A DNA stretch of 64,000 nucleotides. Origin: Tenrec ecaudatus. Lineage: Eukaryota; Chordata; Mammalia; Afrosoricida; Tenrecidae. The notes beneath the pieces were generated by a model. That model ran no database searches and was not told the origin of the DNA. It saw only the letters and a list, made by a program, of their open reading frames with translations. Where the stretch lies: assembly GCF_050624435.1 (NCBI RefSeq), contig NC_134530.1, forward strand, positions 144,500,721 to 144,564,720, in the 5' to 3' direction. Made by a program: the position numbers and the translations under genes. Below, piece after piece: positions 36,482 to 47,031 of the stretch; the first letter of the stretch is position 1; each line of letters starts with the position of its first letter.

Positions 36482-36768
36482 TAGGTCGCTACAATAGGTT
36501 GCTATGAGTTGAGCCAGCATCTAATCAACGGCAGTGAGTTCAGTTTAGTTTTTTCTTTTTTTTAACGTGTCAGACAGAAGCCCTAATGGTGCAGTGTTTA
36601 AGCAGTCGTCTGCTAAGTGAATCGCTGGTGGTCCAAGCCTGCCGGCTACTATGAGGAAGAAGGATGGGCTGCCCGCTCCCATCCCAATGGGCAGTCGTGG
36701 AAACCCCGTAGAAGGTCTCCGTGAGCTGGAAGCGACTCCTGACAGTCGGTTTGGTTTTGGGTGCACGT
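36482..36768 (+). repeat. AfroSINE tail followed by a second AfroSINE, both sense
   Basis: 36482-36555 is an orphan tail (GGTCGCTACAATAGGTTGCT). 36568-36768 is a full copy: AGCCCTAATGGTGCAGTGTT, GTGAGCTGGAAGCGACTCCT. Confidence 0.85.
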
Positions 36769-37461
36769 GCCAGACATTGCTTACAGCTCTATGTTTGATT
36801 CTCACAACCAGCCTGGGACAGTGGTTCCGTCTTTTAGATGAAAAACCTGAGGCTCACGAAACAGGCTCTGTCCGTGCCCACATTTTCACAGCCACTGTAA
36901 TATGGGGTCAAAAGATGGGCCTGGGACAGTCCCTGATGCTGAGTGCTCTGTCGTAGCCTTGGCTCCTGCCTCAAGGATCAAACAGGAAAAGGGAAATAGG
37001 TGTGAACCGTGCCCTGGGAATTCTGCCAGGCCCAGGGAAGGAGGGACGCCGGGCAGAGGCTGCCCCTCCACAGCAGTGCTTGAGTTCTATGCCCAGAGTT
37101 CGGTGGAGCACCTCTGCGACCTGGGGCATGTGCGTGTGTTAGGGTGAACACTGGGTCCTTCTTCTTTCTGGTAAAGGAGACCTTGGGGGAGGGGGAGAAA
37201 GTGGGGCCTCTGGATCGCTGAAGGTCAAGGCAGGATCAAGAAAACCCTGGAGTGCTCAGTTTTCCCTTCGTGCTGTGCATAGGACACACCACACAACCTC
37301 AGGAGCATCATTCACACTCTAGTCTAAGACGTCGCCGATAACGTGAGAGACGGGGTATCGTGCGCGGGGCGATCCTAAAGTCGTCAAGAGTTACTTGTAG
37401 ACCCTAAGTGGAGGACGCCTCTGGAGTTGTGCGCTATATAGCCTCCAGGCTGGCCCTGGCG

Positions 37462-37500
37462 ATACTATGTTATAGTAATATTATAATATATTATAGTATA
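37462..37500. repeat. AT-rich imperfect palindrome
   Basis: ATACTAT at 37462 faces ATAGTAT at 37493 across a run of A/T only; could extrude as a hairpin. Confidence 0.6.
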
Positions 37501-37504
37501 GTTT

Positions 37505-37688
37505 AGTGCTAGTCGAGGCGATTCTAGCTCCTAGCCACCTGGAAGGATGGAGTTGAGCTCCCCTCTGAATGTCTGAGACGGCCACTCTCTATGGGAGTCG
37601 AAAGCCTCAGCCTTCCCCGAGCAGCAGCTGGTGGTTTCAAACTGCTGACCTCGAGATTCGCGCGCCGCAGCACCGGGGCCCCTCAAGG
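37505..37688 (-). repeat. AfroSINE, antisense
   Basis: CTCTCTATGGGAGTCGAAAG, GTTTCAAACTGCTGACCTCG; the head is CpG-rich and diverged. Confidence 0.85.
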
Positions 37689-37724
37689 CAATGACAGTGA
37701 CGGTAGATCACTGGGAATCACATT

Positions 37725-37985
37725 GTGTCGTGCATTGAACGTCCCCCTCCATAGGTGTTCGAGTTGTACCCTCTGGGTGAAATCCAGTGGGGGAGGTGGG
37801 AAGAAATCTCTCCAGTGAGGGCCTCCAGAGCTGACACAGCAAGAGAGAGACAGAGAGAGAGCCTTGCCACAGAGCTGGGCCCAAAGGTGGCTCTCAGCCT
37901 CCCGAACTGTGAGAAAATAAACGTCTTTTTAAAGCCCCCCGCTCGTGGGGTTTCTCTGACCCCAGCACTGGAGAACCAAGACACT
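37725..37985 (+). mobile_element. LTR of MaLR/ERVL type, 3' part
   Basis: The 3' end CCGAACTGTGAGAAAATAAA, AAAGCCCCCCGCTCGTGGGG and GGAGAACCAAGACA resembles MLT1/MST-type LTRs. Old and diverged; family assignment tentative. Confidence 0.4.
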
Positions 37986-37999
37986 ATGTCAACACTTAG

Positions 38000-38260
38000 C
38001 TTAAAACAACAACAGCGTTATTGACATGTGATTCACATGCCAGACAACCCAAGCATTTGAATATTCTGTTTAAAGAGTTGTATCATCATCATCACGATCA
38101 GGTTGAGAACATTTGTTAACTCACTGCTATTAGCTCCCCATCCCCTCCAGTCCCCTTGCCGTAACCGTAAGAGACTGTTACTCTAGTTACTGTCTCTATT
38201 GAGTTCCCTATTCTGGGCTTCGTATACAGAATCATACACCCTCCCACCCCGCCAACACAT

Positions 38261-38297
<37 letters not shown>

Positions 38298-38880
38298 ACC
38301 ACCACCACCACCAACAAAACAGAAAAACCTCAATCCAAAAGAAAGCAGAAAATAATAAAAACTAGAACAAATTAAAAATGGGTCAAAAGGGAAAACAAAT
38401 GACAAGATGTTAGCATTTAGCCTGACGATATCTTCATTGGGTCCCTTGCTGAGGTACTCTTCTCTGGACGCGGGGCTGTTCACATCCCCGGTCAGTGGTC
38501 CAAGGGAGTCCAGTGGACTCTGCAAATGGACTTTGGGCTCTCACTGTCATCCCTAGCCTTCTGCAGACCAAGTGCTCAGAATTTAACTCTACTATAATTT
38601 CCCTCCTCCGACCTTATGTTGTACGATTTACTATCTTTGGATCACACAGGCTGGTGGACAGCTTCTGTGTGGGCTTAGCTGACACCTCACTTATATGACC
38701 GCTTGCTTTAAGCCAAGCTTTTAAGACCCCGGATGCCATTCTTCCGGATAGCCGGGCCCGGTCTGCTTCCTTCACCACACTTTGCTGCAGCACCCATTCA
38801 TGTCTTCAGTGACCCCTTCATGTGGGTAAGTGTCCAATGGGGATGCATCATAAGGACTCATTGTTCTTAGGTTAGGGCTG
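38000..38880 (-). mobile_element. L1 3' UTR (second subfamily), antisense, with (CA)n
   Basis: Same family as 30060-30900: AAACAGAAAAACCTCAATCC, CTGCAAATGGACTTTGGGCT, CTTCCTTCACCACACTTTGC. A CA/CCA microsatellite interrupts it at 38262-38312. Confidence 0.7.
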
Positions 38881-39179
38881 GCTGTTACGTAAGAGCGCAG
38901 AATCCTCTCGTGTATCTATGACCACGTAGCTTTCTGCAGGGCTGTTTCACGTAGGCCTCACACTAATCGTCTGGATTTGATGCTACTGTGACCCATGCTT
39001 GACCGGTGGGGGAACCGAGACTCAGGGTGGGCAGGAGACTCCCCCGGTCGGTCACGCAGCTGCAGCTTCTTGACCCCTATGCCGGGCTCTCCCGCGGGGT
39101 GTGGAAAGAGCAAGGAGACCCGCATCTCTGAACCTCTTCGACGGAACAAGCCACTTTGAGGGAGGGAGCCACTGGACGG

Positions 39180-39910
39180 GAGAGGTCAGGGCCATGGTTT
39201 CTGAGACCCTGTCCACGGGGATACCACAGTCACCAATTCCTACATCCTGCTGAGCGGGCAGCAGTCTGGGGTGCAACAGGTGGTCTCTCCTGGTCTGGAC
39301 CGAGGACGAGTGATGGACATTGAAAGACGGATGGGAACAAGGAGCACAACCAACTTAATGGGCCGTGAAAGCATTGGTGTCCAAACCCTGAGATCAGAAG
39401 AACGAGATGGTGACCGGCTACCACTGCCAACTGCTCCGGAAGGGATCCCGTTAGAATTGGACGGTCCCGGATAGAGTGGAGGAAAAAACATGAAACAAAA
39501 CTCAAAATGATGTAAAAAGACCAGGAGCACTGCTCAGATAGAGGTTCCTGGAACCTCCAGTTATGAGCGCACCGCCTCCCCCTCCCCGACCCGGGGTAAG
39601 CACAACCAACCATTTCAGATCAAAGGGGCGGCGATGACCCAACGACAGGTCCAGAGAGCTGGGATGGCTCAGGAAGCAGGGAGGAGAGGGGTCGGTACAT
39701 CGAGGGGGCTGCCATGGCTGGATGGGAACACTGTCATTGCACAATGTGAACGTGAAGACCGGCTCTGTAGCCTCTCACACCCCCACGTGCCACATCACCA
39801 ACCAACAAGACACCGCAGCCTCAGAGGCCCCGGGCCAGCATGGGGCAGACACGGCTGGCTATGAGCAACACTGGGCCTCCCACCGTAAAAACGCAAAAGG
39901 TAGAAAGAAA
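39180..39910. other. Unassigned sequence directly upstream of coding exon 6
   Basis: CpG-containing, repeat-like sequence ending in an A-rich stretch (39888-39912) about 50 bp before the acceptor. It could be an interspersed repeat with a poly(A)-like end, but I cannot match it to another copy in the window. Confidence 0.25.
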
Positions 39911-39958
39911 AACACACGGGCCCGCCCTCACCTCTGTGTCTCTTTCCTCCCCCGGCAG

Positions 39959-40200
39959 CTGGACAAGATGCTGGACCCTCAAGTGTGGCGGGAGGCAGCC
40001 ACGCAGGTGTTCTTCGCCCTGGGGCTGGGCTTTGGTGGTGTCATCGCCTTCTCGAGCTACAACAAACAGGACAACAACTGCCACTTTGACGCGGCCCTGG
40101 TGTCCTTCATCAACTTCTTCACCTCGGTGCTGGCCACGCTCGTGGTGTTCGCCGTGCTGGGCTTCAAGGCCAACATCATGAATGAGAAGTGTGTGGTCGA
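39959..40200 (+). CDS. SLC6A17: SLC6A17 coding exon 6: TM6-TM7 (residues 291-370)
   Basis: Acceptor GGCAG ends at 39958; donor GTAGGT at 40201. It encodes [20 protein letters not shown], the TM6 sequence [15 protein letters not shown] that carries the second unwound segment lining the transport site in SLC6 proteins, and TM7. The exon ends two bases into a Glu codon; the chance in-frame TAG right after it is intronic. Confidence 0.95.
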
Positions 40201-40432
40201 GTAGGTGGCCTCTCCGCTCCTCTGTCCGTCTGTCCCAGGAGAGGGGGCCCCCACCCCAGGCGGAGGCTTGGGAGTTGACCCTGTCCTGGGCCCCAGGGCT
40301 GAGCTCAGGGACGACTCTACTGATGGCCCATGTGTGAGGTGGGGGAGGAGGGCGTGGGGAGGGGTGTGTCTTCAGAATCATGCCACCCCACCTCTGGGTT
40401 CTGACCTTGGCCTTCTCCACCTGGTACTCCAG

Positions 40433-40625
40433 AAACGCCGAGAAAATCCTGGGATACCTCAACAGCAACGTCCTGAGCCGCGACCTCATCCCACCCCACG
40501 TCAACTTCTCCCACCTGACCACCAAGGACTACGCGGAGATGTACAACGTCATCATGACCGTCAAGGAGGACCAGTTCTCCGCGCTGGGCCTCAACCCCTG
40601 TCTTCTGGAAGACGAGCTCAACAAG
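40433..40625 (+). CDS. SLC6A17: SLC6A17 coding exon 7: extracellular loop 4 (residues 371-435)
   Basis: Acceptor TCCAG ends at 40432; donor GTAGGG at 40626. It encodes NAEKILGYLNSNVLSRDLIP, an N-glycosylation sequon NFS at residue 395, and LLEDELNK. The preceding intron is only 232 bp. Confidence 0.95.
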
Positions 40626-40881
40626 GTAGGGCCCGGGCCGGCAGGTGGGTGGGCTTGGGCTCAGACAGGCTTCAGCAAACTTACCAGGGGACGTTCCCGT
40701 GCTTAGGAACGCGTCTGGGTGCCCAGCCAGAAACAGAGGCAAGGCATCAGCTGACACCCCTGCCTTCAGGCAGCAGGGAGTCTCCCTAGCTGCATTGTTC
40801 TAGTCCCTGCGTGTGGCGCAGTCGGACAATGCTGCTGTGGGTGCAGTCTGCACACAAGAAGGGTTGGAACTCTGTCTGCCC

Positions 40882-41075
40882 TGGCAGCCCTAGTGGTGCT
40901 CTGGGTTCAGTGCTGGGCTGCCAACCCCTGGGGTGGCACTCGGTGCGAGAAAGAGGAGGCCAGCTGCTCCCGTGAAGATCTATGATCTTGGAGACCGCCC
41001 ACAGACGGGGTCACTGTGAGTCGGAGCCAGCTCGATGGCGTGGCTTTGGGTTGGGTTGGGGCTTTCTGCTCTCGA
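40882..41075 (+). repeat. AfroSINE, sense
   Basis: CTGGCAGCCCTAGTGGTGCT head and GTGAGTCGGAGCCAGCTCGA tail. A further head fragment (CTAGTCCCTGCGTGTGGCGC) lies just upstream at 40799. Confidence 0.88.
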
Positions 41076-41369
41076 CCCCACGTGACCCTCACTCACAACT
41101 GCTCGCCGAGGTGCGTGTCGATGCTGGCCCCGTTTTACAGATGCGCTTGGCCATGCTCCCACAGCGAGCCGGTGGGGAGTCTGCTGCTCTGGCCCCCACG
41201 ACTGTCCCCACTCTGACCCCCACTGCCACAGCGGCTCTCAGCACCCCCAGCCTGGGGCAGGGTGAGGGGGAGTTCTCTCTCCATCGTCACTCAGGCCCCT
41301 CTTAGTCCAACCTACGCAGCTTGAATCTTCCAAAATGACAGCTCAGGAAGAAAGAAACAGGAGACAGCG

Positions 41370-41590
41370 AGACCCCGGCCACTGCCAGCAGGTCCATTCC
41401 GACTGAGAGTGACTCTCAAGCACAGGGTAGGACCTCCCCCTGTGGGTTTACAGGAGTGGAAAGCCTGTAAACCCCTGTGGGTTTACAGGAGTGGAAAGCC
41501 TCATCTTTGTCCCAAGGAACAGCTAGTGGTTTTGAACTACTGACCTTGAGGTTAGCAGCCCAACCGTAACCACTAGGTCCCCCTGGGAAC
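41370..41590 (-). repeat. AfroSINE, antisense, with an internal 35-bp tandem duplication
   Basis: CCCTGTGGGTTTACAGGAGT occurs at 41438 and again at 41473, so a 35-bp unit is duplicated. The rest is a normal copy (GTTTTGAACTACTGACCTTG). Confidence 0.9.
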
Positions 41591-41754
41591 GTGGAAAGTC
41601 GCGCCCGTCTGACTGTCAGTGTGTTGCTGGGAAGGGTGCACCCAGAGTCCCTGAGCTCTTCCCAGGAGGTCAAGTGCACAGGGCCCAGCTGGGGTCCTCG
41701 CCTGGTGTCATCCCGACCCTCGTGGCGGTGACCTGGCCCCAAGTCAAACTGGGA

Positions 41755-41825
41755 GTATAGTTCTCCTCTGTTCTCAGGGTCGCTGTGAGTCGGTGTCCAC
41801 TCCATGGCAGCAGCTGTGGGTGGGG
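41755..41825 (+). repeat. AfroSINE tail fragment, sense
   Basis: GTTCTCCTCTGTTCTCAGGG and TCGCTGTGAGTCGGTGTCCA. Confidence 0.7.
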
Positions 41826-42449
41826 CAGCTTTGTACAATGAGCTCTCCCTGGGCGGCACACAAGAGTCACACCCCACACCTCAGGGGGAAGGTGGTCCCT
41901 CACATCGCTGGCCCTGCACAGCAGATAAGTGGGACCCTGGGCAGACTCCCGGGAGCAAGGGCCCAGGCACTAACATTGCTGGCCCGCGCCTGCCTATCAC
42001 CTGGGCTGCTCAGGCGGGCTTCAGCCCAGACCAGGCGAAGAACCGGTTTCCCCCAAGGAAGCACAGGCACCTCCTTTTTTGAAAGGATCCCAAGGATTCC
42101 ACTGGGCAGCCCAGGCTGAGAGCCACCATGTCTGGGAAGGCAATCAGGAAGGCTTCCTGGAGGAGGAGAGTCTGGAGCTGGGCATGCTTCTTGTCGTGAG
42201 GATCTTCATCTGAGTCACCCGGGCCCTTGTTCACACTGTGGATGCCGCCTCCCACAGGAGAGAGACTCCGAATTGGTGGTTTACACTCCTGGGATTCTGA
42301 CGGCCCCTGAACTTGGATACCCTCAGGCCCAGAAATGCAGCTGGGTCTTGGTGGGGGCAGGGGCCCCTGTGAGAGAGGGCTGAGTGAGGAAGCAGGGGGC
42401 TCCTGGGATGGAGTGGGCTGCCCTCCTGAGACCCGCGCCCACCCCTCAG

Positions 42450-42642
42450 TCCGTGCAGGGCACCGGCCTGGCCTTCATCGCCTTCACGGAGGCCATGACC
42501 CACTTCCCCGCCTCGCCGTTCTGGTCTGTCATGTTCTTCTTGATGCTCATCAACCTGGGGCTGGGCAGCATGATCGGGACCATGGCGGGCATCACCACGC
42601 CCATCATCGACACCTTCAAGGTGCCCAGGGAGATGTTCACAG
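42450..42642 (+). CDS. SLC6A17: SLC6A17 coding exon 8: TM8-TM9 (residues 436-499)
   Basis: Acceptor CTCAG ends at 42449; donor GTAACT at 42643. It encodes [20 protein letters not shown], the TM8 segment, and [20 protein letters not shown] with TM9. One base of a Val codon is carried into the next exon. Confidence 0.95.
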
Positions 42643-43131
42643 GTAACTCTGCCGAGGCGCGCGGCCAGGGGCAGACAGGGTCATTGGAGGTCCCCAGCCC
42701 ACCCAGCACGACCTGGCTTTGCTCCAGAGAAGGGTGCCTGTGGTGTGGCCTCACCTGGACTGGAGAAGGCCGTTTTCTTGGGTTCCTTTGCCCCTGTTCA
42801 GTCATGTTGGGAAGGGGTGCCCTCCCTCAGCCCTGTACCCTGCCCCAGCCCCGACTCTGCCCATGGTCTCCCTCCTCTCCTCGCCCCTGCATTCCCAGAA
42901 GGGAGTACTCCGCGATGTCAGAGGGGAAACTGTGGGCAAGGACGTGAGATTCCTCATTTAGATGAATCCTGGCAGTGTCAGGGCACTCCTGTTCAGCGCC
43001 GGGCACAGTGTGGGCCAGGGGGGCATGGGAGAGAGGACCTCTGACTCTGGAGCCTGGTGGACAGAGGGGCAGGTAGGGTGGGAGGGCCCCATCCCCGCCC
43101 ACCCTGGCCTTGGCCCCCCGGCTCTCTGCAG
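42643..43131 (+). other. SLC6A17: SLC6A17 intron between coding exons 8 and 9
   Basis: 489 bp of unique GC-rich sequence; no repeat or RNA gene seen. Confidence 0.8.
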
Positions 43132-43291
43132 TGGGCTGCTGCGTCTTCGCATTCTTCGTGGGGCTACTGTTCGTCCAGCGCTCCGGGAACTACTTTGTCA
43201 CCATGTTCGATGACTACTCGGCCACCCTGCCGCTCACGGTCATCGTCATCCTGGAGAACGTCGCTGTGGCCTGGATCTACGGCACCAAGAA
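43132..43291 (+). CDS. SLC6A17: SLC6A17 coding exon 9: TM9-TM10 (residues 500-552)
   Basis: Acceptor TGCAG ends at 43131; donor GTAAGG at 43292. It encodes [20 protein letters not shown] and [20 protein letters not shown]. The exon ends inside the second Lys codon of GTKK. Confidence 0.95.
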
Positions 43292-43717
43292 GTAAGGGGG
43301 TCCCAAGGGCAGGTGTGGCCCACCTCGGCTCTCTTCCTGGTGAAAGAGCCGGGAGATGGGAGAGTCAAAGCGTCAGGTCATCGAGGCGTGAGTTCCCCAG
43401 GCCACGGGGGCGATTTGGGCAGAGCACCCAGGTCTCCTGGGTGCAGGCTAAACGTGTGGGCCTCCTCCTGGACTCGTGTTCAGGACTCTGGCCCGTTTTT
43501 TCAGCACTCTGTGGGTACGAGAGAGCTGCGTTTCACGTGCTTGCGGGCTTCGGCAGTTTTAGGGCTCCCTAGGCAGGGCTGTGGGGCGAGGCCTGGGTGC
43601 AGTCCCATGCGTGAGGCTGGGTGAGGTAAAAGAGCTCCATGGTGAGAGAAGCTTAGGTCATGACCGGGCCCTGGGTAGGGCGATGCCCTCCGTCAGCTCC
43701 CAGCCTCAGTCCTCCAT

Positions 43718-43905
43718 GACCTAGCAGTGCTATAGGGTTAAGTGTTCCACTGCTAACCACATGGTTGGCGGTTCAAACCCACCAGCCCCTCGGCAGGTGG
43801 AAGATGAGGCTGGCTGCTCCCCTAAAGATCTACAGCCTCAGAAATTCTATTAGGGTCGCTGTGGGTTGGAACTGACTCGGTGGCATGGGCGTGGCTTGAT
43901 TTGGG
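43718..43905 (+). repeat. AfroSINE, sense
   Basis: CCACTGCTAACCACATGGTT, GGTTCAAACCCACCAGCCCC, GGAACTGACTCGGTGGCATG. Confidence 0.92.
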
Positions 43906-44154
43906 GTGTGTCCACAGGAAGCCAGGACTCGCCCCCACCCCCAACCCCCACTCACTTAGCCGGGCGGCCCTTGCAGGCCAGGGCCACACTGACCCACACA
44001 GCTCTGACCTCTCCAGGCATGGGCCCCGCCCTAGAAGCAGGCCTCTTTCCCGGCTCCCTCAGAGGGCTGTCTGAGGGGACAAAGGGTGTTATGCAAGGGA
44101 TTCACTGCCTGCACCTTTGCCAGCAAGCCCGGAGGTGCTCCCTGGTACAAGGGT

Positions 44155-44391
44155 TCGTGTGTGTGTGTGTGTATGTGTGTGTGTATATGTGTGTGTGTGT
44201 TTGTGTATGTGTGTGTGTTTGTGTGTGTATGTGTGTGTGTATGTGTGTGTGTTTGTGTGTGAGTGTGTGTTTGTGTGAGTGTGGGTGTGGGTGTGGGTGT
44301 GTGTGTGTTTGTGTGTGTATGTGAGTGTGTGTGTGTATGTGTGTGTTTGTGTGTGTATGTGTGTGTGAGTGTGTGTGTGTATGTGTGTGTG
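44155..44391. repeat. Compound (TG)n microsatellite
   Basis: About 240 bp of TG units interrupted by TA, TT and GG steps. The longest simple-sequence tract in the window. Confidence 0.95.
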
Positions 44392-44461
44392 AAATTCCTC
44401 GACCTTTCCTTCAATGATCATCTTAAATGATCATTTACTATGTCTGTCATGAACTAGATAA

Positions 44462-44655
44462 TAAAACCCCAAACCAAACTCCCTACCATGGAGTGGATGC
44501 CAGCTCCTAGCCCCCTATAGGACGGTATATAAGTGCCCCATGGATTTCCGAGACAGACTCTTTCTGAGAGAATAACGTTACACTCCCCGTCTGGCTCCCT
44601 CAGAGAGGCTGGTGGTTTTGAACTGCGGACCGCCACACCACCAGGGCTCCCCCCC
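44462..44655 (-). repeat. AfroSINE, antisense
   Basis: CCATGGAGTGGATGCCAGCT, GGTGGTTTTGAACTGCGGAC and CCACACCACCAGGGCTCCC. Confidence 0.9.
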
Positions 44656-45070
44656 ATATGGCAGGAAGTAAAACAGATGCAGTTCTCATGAAAAATAGCA
44701 AACCTGGCTTAGAGTGTGTGTGATCCCATAAGTGCTTGAGTGACGGGCTCTCACAGTGGGTCCCCTAACAACGGCGAGTCCAAAGGGGCGCTGAGCAGAA
44801 GTGACATCTCAGCGCACCGCCAGCAAGTGCACTGTGATAGGAGAAGTCTGGTTTCACCTGCTAGCGACAGTGTTTGCTGCTCACCTTTATAATAGAGAGA
44901 GGTGCTAGGTTTCTGTTAGGGGTCAAATGCCAGCCTGCCACCTCCTGGAATTCATTCCACGGACCCGTGTTTTGAAATAAGCTTAACCAGATCCCGATCG
45001 TGTCCAAGTGTAGCTTCTGATTCAGTGTATCCAGGGTGGAAATGGAAATTCTCAGAACCGGAATGAACGG

Positions 45071-45088
45071 GTCGGAAGGCCTGGTTTT

Positions 45089-45138
<50 letters not shown>

Positions 45139-45240
45139 CACCCTGGTCTGGTTTTAAAAACACACACACACACACCCCACCCCCTACCCCCCCACCCCCC
45201 AACCCATCGGAAGGCCTGGTTTTAAACACACACACCTTCA
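45071..45240. repeat. Triplicated CTGGTTTTAAA-(AC)n tract
   Basis: The string TCGGAAGGCCTGGTTTTAAA, followed by AC repeats, occurs at 45072 and 45207. A shorter version (GTCTGGTTTTAAAAACACAC) lies between at 45146. Confidence 0.85.
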
Positions 45241-45399
45241 GCCTTTGGAGATCAGGGGTGCACTTCTCCCTCGTGCCCAGCAGGGGAGCCTGGCTGTAGA
45301 TGACTTCATTGCGGAGCTGGGCAGTAGAAAGCGGTGGGGGAAGGGCTGTGTTCTCCTACACGGCCTGCCATGTGGTCAGAGTAGAAGTCCGCACCAAAG

Positions 45400-45515
45400 T
45401 TTTCCGTGTCGGATTTTTTTAGTAGATTGCCAGGCCTTTCTTTCAAGGTACTTCCCGGTGGACTTGAGCCTCAATCAGTCAAGCCCTTCGCTGTTTACAC
45501 CACCTAGGGACTTCC
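45400..45515 (-). repeat. SINE-like fragment, antisense (second Afrotherian type)
   Basis: GTAGATTGCCAGGCCTTTCT, then CCCGGTGGACTTGAGCCTCA and CACCACCTAGGGAC; same type as 20430-20545. Confidence 0.5.
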
Positions 45516-45711
45516 ACTGGGCGTATGGAAGCTCTCTTCAGTGATGTCACATTCCTGGGAGGGGGCTTGAGGGAGGGATGGCTCAGGGAAAACAGGGAGC
45601 GGAAGGCGGGGCCTGGGCGTAGAGGTTTCAGAGAGGAGGTGGCTGCCTTGGAGGGAGGCCCCGAGGTGGGTTTGCCTCCGCTGACGGCTGGGTCTCCGCT
45701 GTTCCTGGCAG

Positions 45712-45874
45712 GTTCATGCAGGAGCTGACGGAGATGCTGGGCTTCCGGCCCTACCGCTTCTATTTCTACATGTGGAAGTTTGTGTCGCCGCTGTGCATGG
45801 CCGTGCTCACCACGGCCAGCATCATCCAGCTAGGGGTCACTCCGCCTGGCTACAGCGCCTGGATCAAGGAGGAG
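45712..45874 (+). CDS. SLC6A17: SLC6A17 coding exon 10: TM11 (residues 553-607)
   Basis: Acceptor GGCAG ends at 45711; donor GTGAGG at 45875. It encodes FMQELTEMLGFRPYRFYFYM, WKFVSPLCMAVLTTASIIQL and GVTPPGYSAWIKEE. Confidence 0.95.
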
Positions 45875-46662
45875 GTGAGGGGTGAGCCCCCCTAAACCCT
45901 GGGGGCATTTTATCCTCCCAGGTCAGCTGCCACTGGCCATGGGGCTAAACCTTTGGAGGGTACCTACTGAGTGCCCGGGGCTGCACGGTGAACCTGTGAG
46001 AGCCGGAACTCGCCCAGACTGCTGGCGGCTTCCAGCTCTCCCAGGTGGTTTTAGGTGACAGGGTACAATCTCTATCGGTCGCCTCATTTCTCTCTGCTGT
46101 GAAGTCAGTACTGACTCGCAGCGACCCTATGGGACAGGGTAGAAATGCCCTGTGGGTGTCCCAAACTAACTCTACGGGAGCAGAGAGCCTCTCTTCATCC
46201 CTGAGAGTGACTGGTGGCTTTGAGCCACTGACCTTACGCTTAGCAGCCCAGTAGGTAACCCAGCACTGCACACCAGAACTCCACCATCGCTCTATGTGGT
46301 GGGAAGTCTGGGCATCCCTTCTCCGACAGGTTTCAGCCTTAGCAGGCGCTGGCGTTCACAGGCTTTCCTGGAGTGCCGATGGGGAAACTGAGGCTCAGGA
46401 AGGTTGCCACATTTGGCCTTTCTATTCCGCGTTCTCTCTCCATGTCTGTAGAGTAGAACTGTGCACCCATTCCACAGGCACAGAAACCAAGGCCCAGAGC
46501 GGTTCAGGCTCCTGACCAAGGGAGCCAGCTGCTCGTTCAAGGAGTAACTCCTGATGCCCCATCTCTCTGCGGTGCCTGGCTGGCAGGATGGCGGGGTTGG
46601 GTGGGAAGAGGCTGCCCTGGGGTACTGGCAGCAGCCCTCCCCCCATGTGTGTCCCCCCCCAG
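45875..46662 (+). other. SLC6A17: SLC6A17 last intron
   Basis: Contains an antisense AfroSINE (listed) and antisense MIR cores near 46378-46415 (GATGGGGAAACTGAGGCTCA) and 46465-46515. Confidence 0.75.
46098..46285 (-). repeat. AfroSINE, antisense
   Basis: GACTCGCAGCGACCCTATGG, GACAGGGTAGAAATGCCCTG, CCACTGACCTTACGCTTAGC. Confidence 0.92.
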
Positions 46663-47031
46663 GCTGCGGAGCGCTACCTGTCCTTCCCGGGCTGGGCCAT
46701 GGCCCTCCTGGTCACCCTCATTGTCGTGGCCACCCTGCCCATCCCCGTGGTGTTCGTCCTGCGGCATTTCCACCTGCTCTCCGACGGCTCCAACACCCTG
46801 TCCGTGTCCTACAAGAAGGGTCGTATGATGAAGGACCTGTCCAACCTGGAGGAGAACGACGAGACCCGCTTCATCCTCAGCAAGGTGCCCAGCGAGGCAC
46901 CCTCCCCCATGCCTACTCACCGCTCCTACCTGGGGCCCGGCAGCACGTCGCCCCTGGACACCAGCGGCAACCCCAACGGACGCTATGGGAGCGGCTACCT
47001 CCTAGCCAGCACCCCGGAGTCGGAGCTGTGA
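46663..47031 (+). CDS. SLC6A17: SLC6A17 coding exon 11: TM12, cytosolic C-terminus and stop
   Basis: An acceptor after a C-rich tract ends at 46662. The exon encodes AAERYLSFPGWAMALLVTLI with TM12, then a long C-tail with VSYKKGRMMKDLSNLEENDE and a Pro/Ser/Thr-rich stretch to LLASTPESEL, with TGA at 47029-47031. The C-tail of about 95 residues is typical of the NTT4 branch. The extreme C-terminus (ESEL) is only loosely PDZ-ligand-like. Confidence 0.95.
   Translation, partial: AAERYLSFPGWAMALLVTLIVVATLPIPVVFVLRHFHLLSDGSNTLSVSYKKGRMMKDLSNLEENDETRFILSKVPSEAPSPMPTHRSYLGPGSTSPLDTSGNPNGRYGSGYLLASTPESEL

Larger units (their letters stand above)
23896..39958 (+). other. SLC6A17: SLC6A17 16-kb intron between coding exons 5 and 6
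   Basis: The main landing zone for insertions, listed separately. Stretches with no recognised repeat or gene: 23896-25110, 26647-26955, 27166-28830, 29220-30060, 31275-32970, 35560-36480, 36770-37460 and 38880-39180. CpG clusters near 27490-27550, 32070-32190 and 37330-37390 stand out. Confidence 0.7.
40626..42449 (+). other. SLC6A17: SLC6A17 intron between coding exons 7 and 8
   Basis: Three AfroSINE pieces (listed), an antisense MIR near 41095-41180 and a MER5-like stretch at about 42205-42340 (CATCTGAGTCACCCGGGCCC). 41826-42200 appears unique. Confidence 0.65.
43292..45711 (+). other. SLC6A17: SLC6A17 intron between coding exons 9 and 10
   Basis: Carries two AfroSINEs, a 240-bp TG-rich microsatellite, a CA-rich triplicated tract and a SINE-like fragment, each listed. 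43292-43715 and 44660-45065 appear unique. Confidence 0.7.

Noticed and set aside
40198-40203. In-frame TAG just after GTCGA in exon 6, suggesting a truncated protein
   Set aside because: The GTAGGT there is the splice donor; splicing to 40433 restores the Glu-Asn junction of NTT4.
44031-44421. Thr/His repeat open frames across 44155-44391
   Set aside because: Translations of the TG/CA microsatellite, not genes.
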